Source of the DNA: Phoronis australis
Taxonomy: Eukaryota; Phoronida; Phoronidae
Reading direction: 5' to 3'
DNA length: 64,000 nt
Assembly: GCA_002633005.1 (NCBI GenBank)
Contig: NMRA01000106.1
Coordinates: 105,655-169,654 of the forward strand
A program made the position numbers and the translations under genes. The notes beneath the pieces were generated by a model. It saw nothing but the letters and a program-made list of their open reading frames with translations, was not told where the DNA came from and searched no databases. Shown piece by piece: positions 44,997 through 59,900 of this stretch (within the stretch, counting starts at the first letter, position 1; each line of letters starts with the position of its first letter).

Positions 44997-47900
44997 CTGA
45001 AAGAGAAGCAGACGGCTCACGTCACAATGAGAAAATCAGGCACCATGTGAATGTAGACAAGGCACAACTTATTGTCAGTGAAACTATACTAACACAAACA
45101 AAAATAAAATAAACCAGAAACTACTTACAATAAAATTTACAATAAGTGCCTGTATTAGACCTGTTAACAAGCTCACATGCACACACACACAAAACGCTTT
45201 CGAAACATTTTGTTAATAACAACATCAAAACTACAATTAGAAAGTGCCTCATTGGTGCTCGGCTGCATTGGTGCTAAATAGGTTATGGAGCAACTTATAA
45301 ACATGCCTGTGTATTTCACCAAATACCTACAAAATTATATACATACTTTCTGAAAGTGGGAAGCCTGTAGAATTTGTTTTTTCTTTACTGTGTACCTTGG
45401 CACTTTAAAGGAGAATGACACCCAATTTAATTAGTCTTTTTAGCGTCTTAATCGGTCTATATCCGCATCGCCTCTTATACAGTCAACCTCACCTTGTCGA
45501 GAGGTGTCGCGTTAACCTGTGAGGAAGGTGAGAAACAATGCAGCGACGTCAGTGGTTCGTCTGCAGAGTGAGTGCCGCTATATTGCGGTGCATCATTCCC
45601 ACTTGTCCGAACTATGAAACTATGAAGAAAGTGGGTATATCGTTTTTTCGACTTCCTCGAGAACCCGAAATGCTTAGGAAGTGGCTCGCGGTAGTGAAGA
45701 ATGAAAGATAGGCTGTTAATAGCAAGTATGAGGCCATGAAACATCTCCGTGTCTGTGTCCGGCATTTCGTCAACAATAATTTCTCTAACGAATTCCGGCT
45801 TACCAAAGAACTATCCATACATATGTTCCGTTGCCTGTGCATGTTCACGGCACATCTCTAGTATTTCTTGATCAGTGTATTACGGTTCGAACCGATAGCC
45901 TGTGAAACCTAACGATCCGACCCGTAAAGTCTTTGTCGCCTGAGCTCTTGACGTACTAAGTTGGGATTGGCGTGGGGCACCACAGTTGCCATTTATTAGT
46001 AGACGTTTATTATTCTGCATTCTGTTTCAAAATGAATTATTCTCATCCTAACCAATGCTTATATGAAACTGAAACAAACAAAGTCCGTCTCATTAGATAC
46101 AAGTGGTAATGCCTTGGAGTGCTCGTGAGTGCAAATGTTTTGAGAAGCCAGCAATGAAGAAACCACTGCGTTACTGGCTTTTGATGCCAGAAACAAAGGT
46201 AATTGACTGGGCACCGAGGCCGTGTGAGCGCACGTTAATTCAGTGTTTGCTGACAGAAAGCTGTTGTGAAACAATTACTCGATTTTATATGCTATGGTCA
46301 CATGTTAGGGGAATCTTTATTTAGAAATACAAATACATTATTCAAATCATTGTTACTGTACAACCTTTGCCCTGACGGTCTGTGGAACGGGAACCCGACA
46401 TCGTGGCCCCCGACAAGTAAGTAGATTTTCAGTTTCGTGGCCAATTCACATAAATTAAATAATTACGTGCACATTATTTCTTTGGCTCACTATTATAGAC
46501 TTTTCGTGACTGGAGGTTTAGCTTCCAACTCAAGCTGGTTTATGCTCGTGCCAGTCCCGGCGGCTGCGACGGGCCTGGATAACAAGCGTTTTGTGTGTTT
46601 AGAACTCAAAAAATCACAAGTATAACAACACAGATCTAGGTTTTCCTGTCTGTATTTCACGGAAGAATACTTTGAATTTATCTCCGAACAGACCCCAAAC
46701 TCCTCAGTGCTAGCGACCTTGGTAAACTTGCCTGCCGAACTTTGTACGCTACGGTGTGTCCAAATACCAGTAAATTCGTAACAGCAAAATAAAACAAGAA
46801 GTTTTACAAGAACTGTATTTTTAAGGGTTTCACATCGAAGTTTTATGATTTATTGGTGTTAAACGATGACTTCAAGCGATAAGCTGACACCAGTAACCCA
46901 TGTTGTGAACTGCTGAACAGACTGTGTGTGAAATCAATTACGTCATTAGATAATTTCAACATCTCCGTCTGCCGTCAGGTGATTCAACCGAACGTGCGGT
47001 TGTCAAGTAGAACTACTCGATCTAAATTGATACAAAATAGACTGTTTTTTGGGTGGCATTCTCCTTTAATTGCAAAACAACGGTGTTAATAAGATAGCCA
47101 TTAAACAAAGGCCCTTCCAAACCCACCCCCCCCACACACACGCCCGCACACAACTTCCAGTCACGGCACACCAAGATCCACACAACAGCCAGCGATACCT
47201 AGTGGACAAAGTATCTTCTAACCTGTCATGGTCCTTCTCCACCAGGTGGTAGCGTGCGCGGAAGGCCACAAGGTGGGCGTAGTAGGCGGGAGCAGGGATG
47301 GAGACACTACGTGTGCAGCGCACATAGGTGTGGCACAGTTGGTAGGTCAGCGACTGCAGCTCATCTGCCTTCAGACGGTTGTCATCCCACAGGACGTGGT
47401 AGTGAGATGGACGGCTGGTGCCCTGCAACATGGCCATCACACAACCAGTAGCAAATTTGTTTTGTGCATTATAAATATAATCCAGACTACTGACCCAATA
47501 CCTCCTTTATAAGGTCATTAGAATCAAAATGAAACAGTGACACTTATTTGGAATGCAGTACATAGTAATAATGAACATGTGATTTTGATAAACACCTCAC
47601 CAGTTGATCAGCGCTGAATCACAACACCCTAACTGTTTGAGAGAGAATGTCGGCAACTAAATCATCCTGCTCACTCACCTGGATACCAGCATGGCTGCAT
47701 AGATAGAAATCAAACTCGGTGGGGTGTGTGATGCCGACATCGACGGTGGTGCCGGCTGGAATGTTACCGCTCCTGCCGATCTGGTCCTTCTTCTCAGCGC
47801 AGAAGAGGCGCGTGTGATGGCGCTTCTGAACCACGATGAAGGTGATGCCTGGCTTGTAGTCTTTCTCAATGCTCAGACAGGCCTCGCGCACTGCCAGCAA

Positions 47901-50900
47901 CTCATGTTGCAGCACCTAAGGATAGAGAACACTCAGGATCAAGTATAACACAGGTGCCAGACAGCAATGACAACAACGGAGATAAGTAGCACATACGGAT
48001 ACTACCCAGGCGGGTACTGAGTTATCTGGACTTCATTCAAATCCTACCCAGGCGGACTCTCTTCAGACAGTCAAATTCTTTGCTACATGCTACATTTCCA
48101 CATTTTCCTGTAGCAAAAAGAACTGGCTTCATAAAGAGTTTGAAATTGCGATTATCAATAGACTCATTCTGAACTGGTAACCAATTTTCCAACAAGGTAG
48201 AAAAATGCCTGGAATAACTGAGCACACTTCTCAAAGGTTAGGCATTTTTACGCACGTCTGATGGCTTGAGTCAGACGAGCTAAGATACACTGTGAAATAG
48301 GTTAAACAAACTCCTTTTTTAGCTTAAAGCACCATACTTCAACTAATCAACACCAGCCAACCTACCTGCTGGAACTGCCCCTCGCTGACACCGTCGCGGT
48401 AGAAGATAATTCTACTGGGCTTGAACCTGGTGGATCTGTAGAAACTGAGCAGCATCTCGCGCACCATCGAAGCCAACTCTTGTATAATCTCCTGCCGATG
48501 TTGCTGGATGCGCACGGTTGCCGCGTAACGACTCGGGTGACCATCCATACTGCCCACCACGGCCGCGATGGACGGTTTGGATGTGTCGCCGGCTGGAGGG
48601 TGGGTCACATCGGCACCAAGGAAAATGAGTGGCTCATTGAAGACGGCTGGTCTGTAAGTGACAACATGACATATTAGCACAAGTAGCAGTATTTATGGTC
48701 TGTAAGTGACAACATGACATATTAGCACAAGTAGCAGTATTTATGGTCTGTAAGTGACAACATGACATATTAGCACAAGTAGCAGTATTTATGGTCTGTA
48801 AGTGACAACATGACAGATTAGCACAAGTAGCAGTATTTAATAAATAACATCACAGTAGGCAGTAGGATGTTATTGATGTGTGCCCACCCAGTCTGTCACA
48901 ATAGCTACATACCGGACAGTAGGCAGCAGTATATTGTTGTATGCCGTCCCCAGCCTGTTTCAATAGCTACATACCTGACAGCAGGCAGCAGTATATTGTT
49001 GTCTGACCCACCCAGCCTGTTTCAATAGCTACATACCTGACAGCAGGCAGCAGTATATTGTTGTCTGATCCCCCAGCCTGTCACAACAGCCACACACTTG
49101 ACAGTAGGCAGCAGGATATTGTCTGCCCCCCCAGCCTGTCACAATAGCTACATACCTAACAGTAGGCAGCAGTATATTGTTGACGGTCAGCAGCAGCATC
49201 TTGCTGATGTCTGCCCCCCCCCTCCCGGTCATAATAGGTGCGTACATCAAAGTAGGCAGCAGGATATTGTTGATGTCTGCCGCCCCGGCCGGTCATAATA
49301 GGTGCATACATCACAGTAGGCAGCAGGATATTGTTGATGTGTGCCCCCAGCCTGTCACAATTCTACATACCTTACAGCAGGCAGCAAGATATTGTTGATG
49401 CCTCCCAGCTTGACATTGATCTTCAGACAAAGATTGGACAGAGTCTGGGGTGATGTCTTGTTTACGTTCTTGGCTTGAACACACTGCGTGGCCAGGCCAA
49501 ACAGAATGTCACCCACACGCTTCACTTCAGCTGCAAAGACAATTACATTGGCATAACACGTGAAGGACAAACTTTAAGGTTAGGTCTGACTAGAAAAATG
49601 TCCAAATATACATTGGGACATCACACCTTAGAAATGGCTGATCAGATTAATATGCAAATTTCAGATACAATGATTCATGAACTATTCTCCAAAATGTTTT
49701 TAAGAGTGACTTTTAAGACAACAGGAGTCACGCAGAGCATTGAAATGTGCCCACGAATGCACCGCTAACAGTGTGCTTCTAGGGGTGTTTATTTGGAACG
49801 TAAAAATGGCCACTAGAGGGCGTAAAATACGTCGAATCCATCCGAAAACTTGTATGTGTCATTAAAGCTATATACCAAGTTTCATAAAAATCCCTCGAGG
49901 AACTTCTGAGAAACAGAGGAAAATGAAAAAATGAAATTGCCACTAAGAGGCTATAGATGACAAAAAACATAACTGCCACTGAGAGGAGCCACATTAGATA
50001 AAGTCGTCCGAGAATCATTGCCAGACACCCTCTTCACATTAGAAACATACATGCCAATTTCCACAACCATCCTTAGAGTAGTTTGATTGACAGAGGGGCA
50101 TACGCCAAATAACAAGACTCAAAAACAGTAAAAATAGCCACTAGGTGGCTTAAAAAACCACAAATTGAACCGTAATTTGGAGGATAGTGTCAACTCACAG
50201 ATATCTATCTGCCAAATTTTATGAGAATCCGTTGACGATCTTTGAAGATAGAGGTAAAATTGAAAAAATTAAAATTGCAATTAGGGGGCACACCGGAAGT
50301 CCGATCCATCTGAAAGTCATCATCGTTTCTTGTCAAGTTCATATACATACACTTGCTAAATTTAATAAAGATCTTGCAGAGGGTTTAGAAACAGCCATGG
50401 GCGTAAAAAACTGCCACTAGGAGGCGCCGCAGTTGTTGAGGTTGTCAGAAAATCATCGTCAGCCCTCCTCTTCACATTAGGAACATACAAGCATATTTCC
50501 ACAATCATCCTTAGAGTGGTATGGTTGAAAGAGGTGCAGATGTCAAAAAACAGATTCGAAAACAGTAAAAATGGCCACAAGGTGGTGCAAAATGCCTTGA
50601 ATTTAACCGAAAACTGGATGATAACGTCACCTCACTAATAGATACCTATCTGTCAATGTTAAGAAAATCCATTGGCGGCCTTTTAAGATAAAAAGAAAAA
50701 TATAAAAAACTAAAATTGCCACTAGGGGGCACACCGGTAGCCTGATCCGTCCGAAAGTCATCCTCTGTTGTCAACTTCATATAAATACACCAGCAAAATT
50801 CAACAAAGATCCTGTAAAGCATCATCCGCCATCAGCTTCATTGGAACACATCTAACAAAATCTAATCAAGATCCTGTGAGGGGTTTAGGAGATACAGCCA

Positions 50901-53900
50901 TGGGCGCAAAAACAAACATAACTGCCACTACGAGGCGCCATAGCAGTCAAAGTCATACCGAAAATCATTGTCAGTGGCCATCTTCACAGTAAGAACATAA
51001 TTATATACCAAATTTTCAAAATCATACCTACAGCGGTTTGGTTGATACCTGGCCAGACGTTAAAAACAGATTAAACAAAAAGTAAAAATGGCCACTGGGT
51101 GGCACAAAGTACCTCAAATTTGTCCGAAAACGGGAGGATGGCACTATCTCACTAGTAGATTCCTAACCGCCAAATTTTATGAAAATCCGTGGGGGACCTC
51201 CGAAGATACAGAGGTAAGAGTAAAAAACTTTAATTGCCACTACGGGGCACACTGGTAGATGGAAAGGTCATCTGCCAAATCTCATCACGATTCTGTGTGG
51301 GGTTCAGGAGATACTGCTGCGAACACCGGATGCCCAGACAGAGATGATGGAGATATGCGACCACATATAAATAAGTGGGCGCATAAAAATCAAAAGTAGG
51401 AAAACACGAAAATGAAGTAATTTAGAAAAGCGTACCAGCATTTTTGATATTTCACCTTTAACATTGATATCAGCACAAATGCCTGCATGCATCATGTGAC
51501 AACCTTATCACACTAACGCCCCCAACTGATGAACTGCTTTTTGCTCTCTGACTGCAGTGCGTCACCACACTCAAAACCTGTAGCAAGAACATTGAAATGC
51601 ACCCCAAAAACTGTGGAAGGTGGGTTCACACACCCAGTGTTCGGAAGTGTAGAATGAGCACTGGATATATTTGCTGGCAGTTCAATTATGTCTCCTAACT
51701 CACCATACACAGGTGTCTTTCCTGGCAGAACGACCACAATCAGCTGTAGGCCACTGTATTGGTTCTTCAGGTATCTGAACATAGGCTCCACCTGGTCAGG
51801 ACCTGTGGCGTATTTGCAGAAGCACGGCTGGCCTATCATAGTCATGCCAGCGTCGTTGGAGATCCTCTGAAGCTGGGCGGTAAAGTTCCTGTAGGATAGA
51901 AGACGGGTGTTGCACGCACACACACACATCCCAGGAGATGAACCGAAAAATGACTAATCAAATACCAAATGGGTGGAGGCTATGAGCAAATATCAACAGG
52001 GAGGCAGATTTCCAATATGTAGGGTATTTTGTGTTATTTGGAATTTAAAAAAATTAAAGTGTAAAGAATGCAGTCTCACACGCTTTACAACACTGAGGGT
52101 GTTTTGTCAACAGTCTTAGTCTGGTTGTAACCAAGGTGGTCGTAACTAGTGATTTTAATTTGCTCACTTAAATACGGTTGACAAATCTGCATACAGAAAA
52201 TTACCACCTGAACTTCAGTTGTTATGTTTCACTCCCCTTAGCATATCGCATCATAATTCACAGCAATCCAATATTGAAGAGGCAACAAAATCTAAGAAAC
52301 ATTTTACACCACTTACCTCTTGTTCTCAACTGGTCCGCGACTCAGTCAAGAAGTGATTTCCGGATTTGCAAAAAACTGACAATTCGTTATTCATCGCGAC
52401 CATTCCCAGCAGATATAATGACACATCGTTGACCTCAACCAATAACAAATTGACCGTTGTTTCAAAGCCCAGAAATCCTCTCCAGTTTTAAACCAATTAC
52501 AGAACAGTAAGCGGTCTTAATCAAACATTGTTTATTTGCAATGGAAGTCAGGTTTACAGTCCACTTAACTAAAGTTAACCGACTTAACATTGTATTTAGG
52601 AGTGTGCAAGAAATGACACACATCACATTCATAGAGCAAGGTAAGTCAGGGTGTCCATACCTGAGGGCATCTTCGCGCACAGTCCTCTGGGGTGCAAAGC
52701 AAGCGATGGCCCACTTGTGAATCTCAATGCCGCTGAAGAACTGCTTGCCCCGCATGTCCCACACACCCTGATTGGGCAGCGCTTGAGCTTTGGTCTGCCA
52801 ACAGAACGACAGGTTTACACACGTGCTGCACTATACAAGGTTGTCATGACGTCAGTGCTAATTACAAAAGGTCAAAAAAAACCCCAAAAACTCTTTTACA
52901 AAACAATCTTGGGATTACAACACGAACAAAACTGCATAATTACGTTATCTTGTGGTCTGTTACATAACACATTTTATACGAGACAGGCCCCCACTTTGAT
53001 CTCTTGAACTGATTAAGAACGAAATTCAAGCACTTAGGCTGAATGCAAATAATAGTAACTGAATAAGTAATCTATGAAAAAGACAAAATGCCATTTTGCT
53101 AAGAGCAGTTATTTAAAAACTACAAATTCTTGCATCTTAAGATACTGAAGCCTTCTAAATTAGTCTTAAGCAACTAATCATGGCTAGCAAATGTTAGAAC
53201 AAGAAAAACAAATGTAAAAGAATAACTCACAAAGTATTCAAAAACTACGAGGTTCATTACACCAGTATATATATATATATATATAAGATCAGTAGTTACC
53301 CAAAAAATAAACTAGGAATGTTGGCTGAATGCGAGAGACTCAAAATTCACGCCCCTCTGTGTCGGATAAACCTTCAATAGGTAAGTGGAGCCAATAGAAC
53401 AAACAAGTAACTAGTGGCAAAGACAGTAGAGAGCTTTATAGTCAAACCACAGTGGTTGCAAGACCATTTTCAATGCCCCAAATGATTCATAGAGAGATGC
53501 ACAAATTACGAGAAATGATAAAGGAAATTTTTGGTCAACCTAGAATATGAACTTGGAGATTAATGTATAAACTACATGATCTGCTCAATGAGACACTGAA
53601 AATGAGCGCAATAGCCAACAAACCATCTGGCATCTTAAAGCAAATAATATGACTCAATGATACCACTCCCGTAAGAAAAAGAACTCAAAGAAAGAAGACG
53701 GAAAGAAAAACGCAGCACCGGGTAAGTGAAACAATGAAACCACACACGCATACCATGGTTCGTACAAAACTTTGACAAAAGTTCATAAAAACTACAAGCC
53801 TTTAAAAACTTTTTAAAATTTTCATAGTGACAATTTCTATCATCACAACAAACTTGTCAAAGAACTTCAAACTATCAAGTCAGTTGACCCCTTTCATCAA

Positions 53901-56900
53901 CCATGTGATAACTTATTTTAACAGTAAAATTCTCATTTCAACAATATCTACCACTTTAAAACAATAACTCTTGAATTTTCTGATGCAAGTCTTGTGCTTA
54001 TAACCCTGTAATTACAGCATTTCCCCCATTTTAAAACCGCGTCCCTTAAAATAATCCACCTTGCTTCAGTTGCATGTGCATTGTGCAATCCCAATCGCAC
54101 ATAATACCACAAGCGCCAAAAAGCAATTTTGCAGAACAAACAATGAGTGACACGTGACATAATATTTTTTTACGAAAAATGTTACTTAAGATTTTAAGTT
54201 TAAATAAAATGCAAACGTAAATGTGCACTTGATGAAGAAAAATGGCTGCTATTTACGATTTTTTTAATATATGTCTTTGCAGCAATAAAAAAAACTAACA
54301 CAGCATACACCCACTTTAACTTACAGTTTAGCTCTTTCAAAAACTTTCAAGACTAAAAGTGAAATTCAAGGGTTTTTCAAGGACATGATTAAATTGAAAG
54401 ACTACTCAACGCCACGGCTTTAAATTCAAAGGCTTTTCAAGACTGTACGAACCATGTACATCCACACAACCATCACAAGGAAGTGAAGCTTGTCGAGGGA
54501 TTAGTGCATCTGGCAGTGGTAGAGAATAACGCTGAATATGGCAATCACTGGATGTGTCTTTAACTGACAGGGGTACGGAGAGGAAAGTGCTGAAATCTGG
54601 GCAATGATATAAAAATGATAGTAAGACATGCTGTCACCGAGACAGGCTGGCTGCGGAACGAATGCACAGACACTAAAAGAGAGGAGACAGACTTACTGCT
54701 TCAGTGGTGTGATACAAACTAGACACATCGTCTCTCAGTGTGGGCACCGCCGCCACTCAGTGGACGACGCTTACGCGTTTTTCGCTTACCCGACCGCCGT
54801 ACTGGATTTTCGGTGGATTGAGGACCCTGCCCGTTACGTCCGCCATCTGATAATTAACGCTGATACCAAATGTTTGTAGGTGGGGGTCTGCGTTGAAATT
54901 CGCTTTCCGCACCTGGTGTCACACAGACAATATAAGGCGAGGGTTAAACAATTAGAACAGCAAAAGAGAGTAAGATAGAGCGAATGTGTTTGTGTGTGAA
55001 ACACCTAACACACGTCTAGAGGGGGACGGGCCCTAGACATGCGCCAGCCGTGGAACGGTAAGCGCATGCAATGCGTCTTAGACAAACAGCGGGGGCGCAA
55101 TTCTCTTTATGACCTCGCCACATGACGGTGGTGAAAGGCTAAAGAAAGACTGCCTACCCGGCCGCCGTACTGTATTTTGGGCGGGTTGAGCACGCGGCCC
55201 TGGAGCTCAGTCATCTGTGTACTGACGCTGACGCCAAACGTCTGCAGGTAGGTGTCATTGTTGAAGTCGGCCTTTCGCACCTATAGCACGAGACATCCAC
55301 AATCATGAGACACCTTGAGCATGCCGGAGAAGGATGACGGTCCATTCGCATTTATCAACACATTCCAATGTTATGTTTTCAAAATAAAAATAGACTTTCT
55401 CAGAACTCTGCCAAACTTGAATTGAATTCTTGCCAGAATTATCAGGTAGTTAGTTGAAATTTTACGACATTTTTGTCAAACTCCTGCCGGAGTTTAATAT
55501 CATGTCTTGATGCGGATTGTATATTTACGAATGGTAATTTCTTGCGGTTTCAATAACATGTGCGAGAAAGTTAACCAGAGTTGAAATGGAATCTAGTAAA
55601 AAAGAAATGGACATTCAGGAGTGGTTTTGAGCGCCAAAACTCAGGCAAATTTTGATATTGTCCAAGTTTATTTTGAAAACTACAACAGAAAACATGCTGA
55701 TATTAAGAGACCCAAATTGACTGCAGGAATATTTAACTGGACTGATAAACATGATCATTCCTTTACAAGAACAGAAATAAAGCTTGCACACTACGGGTCA
55801 TTAAAGTAATTTGTGCAATATATCATAATGTGAACACATTCTGTGGAATTGAAACAAAATTTTCAAAGAGAGAATACGTTAATGATATCATATTGTTTCC
55901 ACGGTATATTATTATTTTTCGGGCCAAAGTTTTCTGAAGAGACCGTCCTCATCTCCGAAACACTCAGACAGACATTGATTTTACACTATGTACAAACCAC
56001 GTCACACTGAATTTGTTCATATGATCAGATGTCACCTTATAAAAACGTGTATGCTGAGAACATTGTACAGTGGAAATTTACAAACATGAAAGTTAAAACT
56101 TAATAAAATAAAATGCTGTCGTTACACAAAATATGTATGTAATCATAAAGATTTTTGTGAACCTCTATTGAAACAAAGCAATAAAAGGTCATACCAAGGT
56201 GTTGATTTCTTTTTCACGGTCAGGTGCAGATCTGGCAGTGGCCTAAAACAATAAAGCAGTATCTATCTGAGTCTTAAGAATACAGACAACCTCCCTCCAA
56301 GCTTGGCGACCACCTAACCTTTAGTGGGTTTGACAAATGAACAACTGATTATAAATTTTGTTTAACTCAAAACTAAACCAACAGCTATGCATTTTAACAC
56401 TTATCAAAACAGCACTCTAGAATTTTTATGATTGTGCTCAACAAGGACACAATGCTTCCTGATGTGACCACAAGCCGCATTAGGCGACCTCACCCCCTTA
56501 TTGGCCAGCTCTAATCTATCAACTGGGTTATCAGCCTGTCTCCACTTCTCACACCAATGTCAGTTTCACTCAAATCAGCATCACAACAGACATATATCAC
56601 ACTTCCCCACCACTTACTTACATAGACCCTCCCCCTTACTCTGAACACCACATACCTTGATCATGGTGGATGTCTGCATGTCAGTCAGTTTCTTGATGCA
56701 CCGCTGGCCGCCCACAATGTTGCACACTTCCAATGGCAAGTAGGTGTGTTTTTGCTCCTGGCCCACCTGTAGACACGGCAGGTGGGGGTATTGGAGGCGG
56801 ATCTTATAGCGCTCCAGGAAGTACTTGGCAACAGTACATTCCACAGTCTGACCAGACTCCAGTTGCAGAGGGAACCTGAGGGTGGACAGTACGAGTGAAA

Positions 56901-59900
56901 GATAAAGCTTATGAGTACTGCAGTAGTAACGGGCATTTGACCAAAAGCGTTAGGACTCATTCCCCCCCCCCCTTACAAGTTTTGGGAAAGGACAGAAACA
57001 CCCAACACGAAAGTCTATGATGACCACAATCTGAAAATGTCACGTTGCACCTAAAAGCAAATGCACCTGGCAAGACCTGTATGATATCCCCATTTGTTAA
57101 ACACACCAGTCCAGAGGTATTTGTTAAACACACCAGTCCAGAGGTATTTGTTCAGCTGAGATAGCTTTCAGCAAGAACTCACTGGTAACGCATGTGTTAA
57201 AGTAAGAAACAGACCATTTTATGCTCATAAAGATATGTGGATGACAAGTTACCCAGACTTCTGCACTGACTAGAATGAAGTAGAAGAGTTACAACTTACG
57301 ACTGAGTTTGGGCAGGCTTCCTCGTCACGTTGCACACACGGTACTTTCTCTTCATGGCACCACAGTGAGTGATTTCCACCTTCAAGCCTGAAGAGCAACC
57401 ACAGCACGTAAATTATGTCTGCATATAACCAACATACACTATGCACTGAGTGTTCAGAAAAAATGACCGGGAATTCTCTTTCATGACGGCTGGGTTAGAA
57501 GTAGCATTTATTGTCAGAGTAGTCATAAACCATGACTAAAAGGGCATTAACACCTAAGTTAGTAAAGTAGCTTAGCCATTCTTCAATTAGAATTTCGCCT
57601 CCAAGATGGAGAAACAGTATTTTGGCCGATTGCTTTTGTCATGTTCTGTGTATGCCCATACATTATACAGTAAGTAACGAAAGTGAGAACGTAACATAAC
57701 ACTGAACAAAGAGTACCACATTTTGCTAAGACGCAATGGTGAAACAAAAACATTATTGGAAATTAGGTTTAAGGACATTAACCAAGAGTGAAGTTCTTCT
57801 ACAATTTTTCTTAAGGCAATAACCGTCAACTCAGGACCACATAAAATCAAAAACGACTTCTTCCAATACACACGCATGGGACTGTGCTCCACAAAACACT
57901 CCAAATAAGACGGTCACCTCACATAAGTTGTTATCATACTGCACTCTAAGCAGTAATCTCCATGGCCTGCTTTAACACGCCAATGTTTGCCTGCAATTGC
58001 AAGGTGAATGATTTGCCCTGCCAGTCTCCAAATACATTTGACCGAATAGCCAGTGAAATGCCCCCCAAAGCTGCACTACCAACAGTATGCTTACAGCTGC
58101 ATTTATTAGTAACACAAAAATGCCCACTAGATGTCAGATATGGCAAGCCTGCTGGAAATCAGTAAAATGTCCCTATTTGTCAAGTTATGTGAAAATTCTT
58201 CAAGGACCTCCCAAAACACAGAGGCAAACGTAAAAAATCTAATTGACATTAGCAGTGTTCTCCACGGCCTGTTTTAACTCGACGCTGTAACGAGTTTGGA
58301 TTTTGCCGCGTCGAGTTTGGAAAATGCGCGTCGAGTTTAGAAAGTGCTGCGTCAGGTTTGAACTTTTGTCCTGGCTTGGTATTTCAGCCCTCAACACTAA
58401 AGCAGTGCCAGATTAACCACACTCAAGCTCATTGCAGCACTTTAGAGGCAGTCAACACTATATGTATAACTTCGTAAGACACTACAAGAGTTTAAATTTC
58501 AATTAACAAAATCTGCAAAAATCTTTAAATAACAAACATTTCATGGAGTCACCTAGCTTGCTTAATTAACTGACTAATCTACTTTGTCATTCTAACTTTA
58601 AAATTTTGCAAGTCAATCTGTAAAAAAGCAATTTAATTTGCTTAATAAAGACAATTTTGATTTTGACTGACATCTAGTGGCAAGTTAGAACTTTATGAGC
58701 TTATTAAACTTGACAACAGGTGTCACTAAAAACTAGGTCACATCAGAACTCATGTTAGTAGTACTTAATATGTCTAATTGATATTAAAATTGGCATTGGT
58801 ATTATTAAAGGAACTTTTGATCTTTTGTTTGCTGCTGTGGGTCTGTCAAATGCTTTGGAGGAATTATGAGATGCATTGGTAGGAAAGCTAAACTTTGAAG
58901 TGTCTAAAAAGTAGGTCACACCAGTGTAGTGTACAGTTTTAAATCATATATAAATACCTCCAGCATAACCATGCTTATGGTTAGACTCGAGACAATGTCA
59001 GTAACTGACATTTAACATTTGCGTCGAGTTTGGAATTTATAATGTGGAGAACACTGATTAGGAGTCACAAGATGAGTTGGATCTATCGGATATAGTCATC
59101 AAGTGTTGTCATGTTCCTAGGAATACTCTTGCCAAATTTCAAATAGACCCTACAAGGGGTTTAAGAGATACAGCCGCGGGCGCAAAAAACAAACATAATT
59201 GCCACGAATAACTGCCGAATCTGCCTGCATAGTGCTAGCTATATTTGTCTCGTCTCTCCACTCATTACAGCACCCAGACCCAAGCATGAACAGCACTTTA
59301 AGTACATGGGGTAGAAACATTCACCCCGACAACCACTGGTGACGTGGCTGCACACCGACGTCTGAACCTGTGCTTGTGTGTGTATGTGTGTGTGTACCTC
59401 GAATCTCTTTGGTAAACTTGACACGCTGGGAATCACTAAGTGGTCGCCTGTGTTGCTCGTGTAAGTCAGTAATCTCCAGCACTTCCTCCAAGAACTTGAT
59501 GACTGGCTGACCCTTGTAGAACGCTGTAGCCGACACTAGAGATAGAATACACGCGCCAACACGTTAGCACAGCTGACATACCAGGCCACAGGCTTACCTA
59601 CCTCGAATCTCCCGGCTGAACTTGACTCGCTGTGAGTCTGTCAGGGGGCGCCGGTCATGCATCTGGCCCTGCAGTTCAAGCACTTCGGCGACAAAGTCAA
59701 CCGCCGGCTGCGCCTTGTAGAACGCCGTGGCCGAGACTGCGGTGGGAACACAGAGCAGGGGGTCAGAGACAGATTTCTTAGAAGCAATTGTTCCCGGGGT
59801 TACTCCCAGTTATCGTGGGGTAAGCCGGACACACTACATGCTGTCTCAGTAACAGTCACATGTCAAGCGTATGACAAAAGTCAAAGTGCATTTGTTTGAA

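Noticed and set aside
47070-47512. Plus-strand frames over the AGO PIWI exon
   Set aside because: They are antisense shadows of the real minus-strand exon at 47223-47422.
49029-49400. Open frames on both strands across the donor repeat array
   Set aside because: They arise from the tandem copies of the AGO exon end (INNILLP...) and are not a separate gene.
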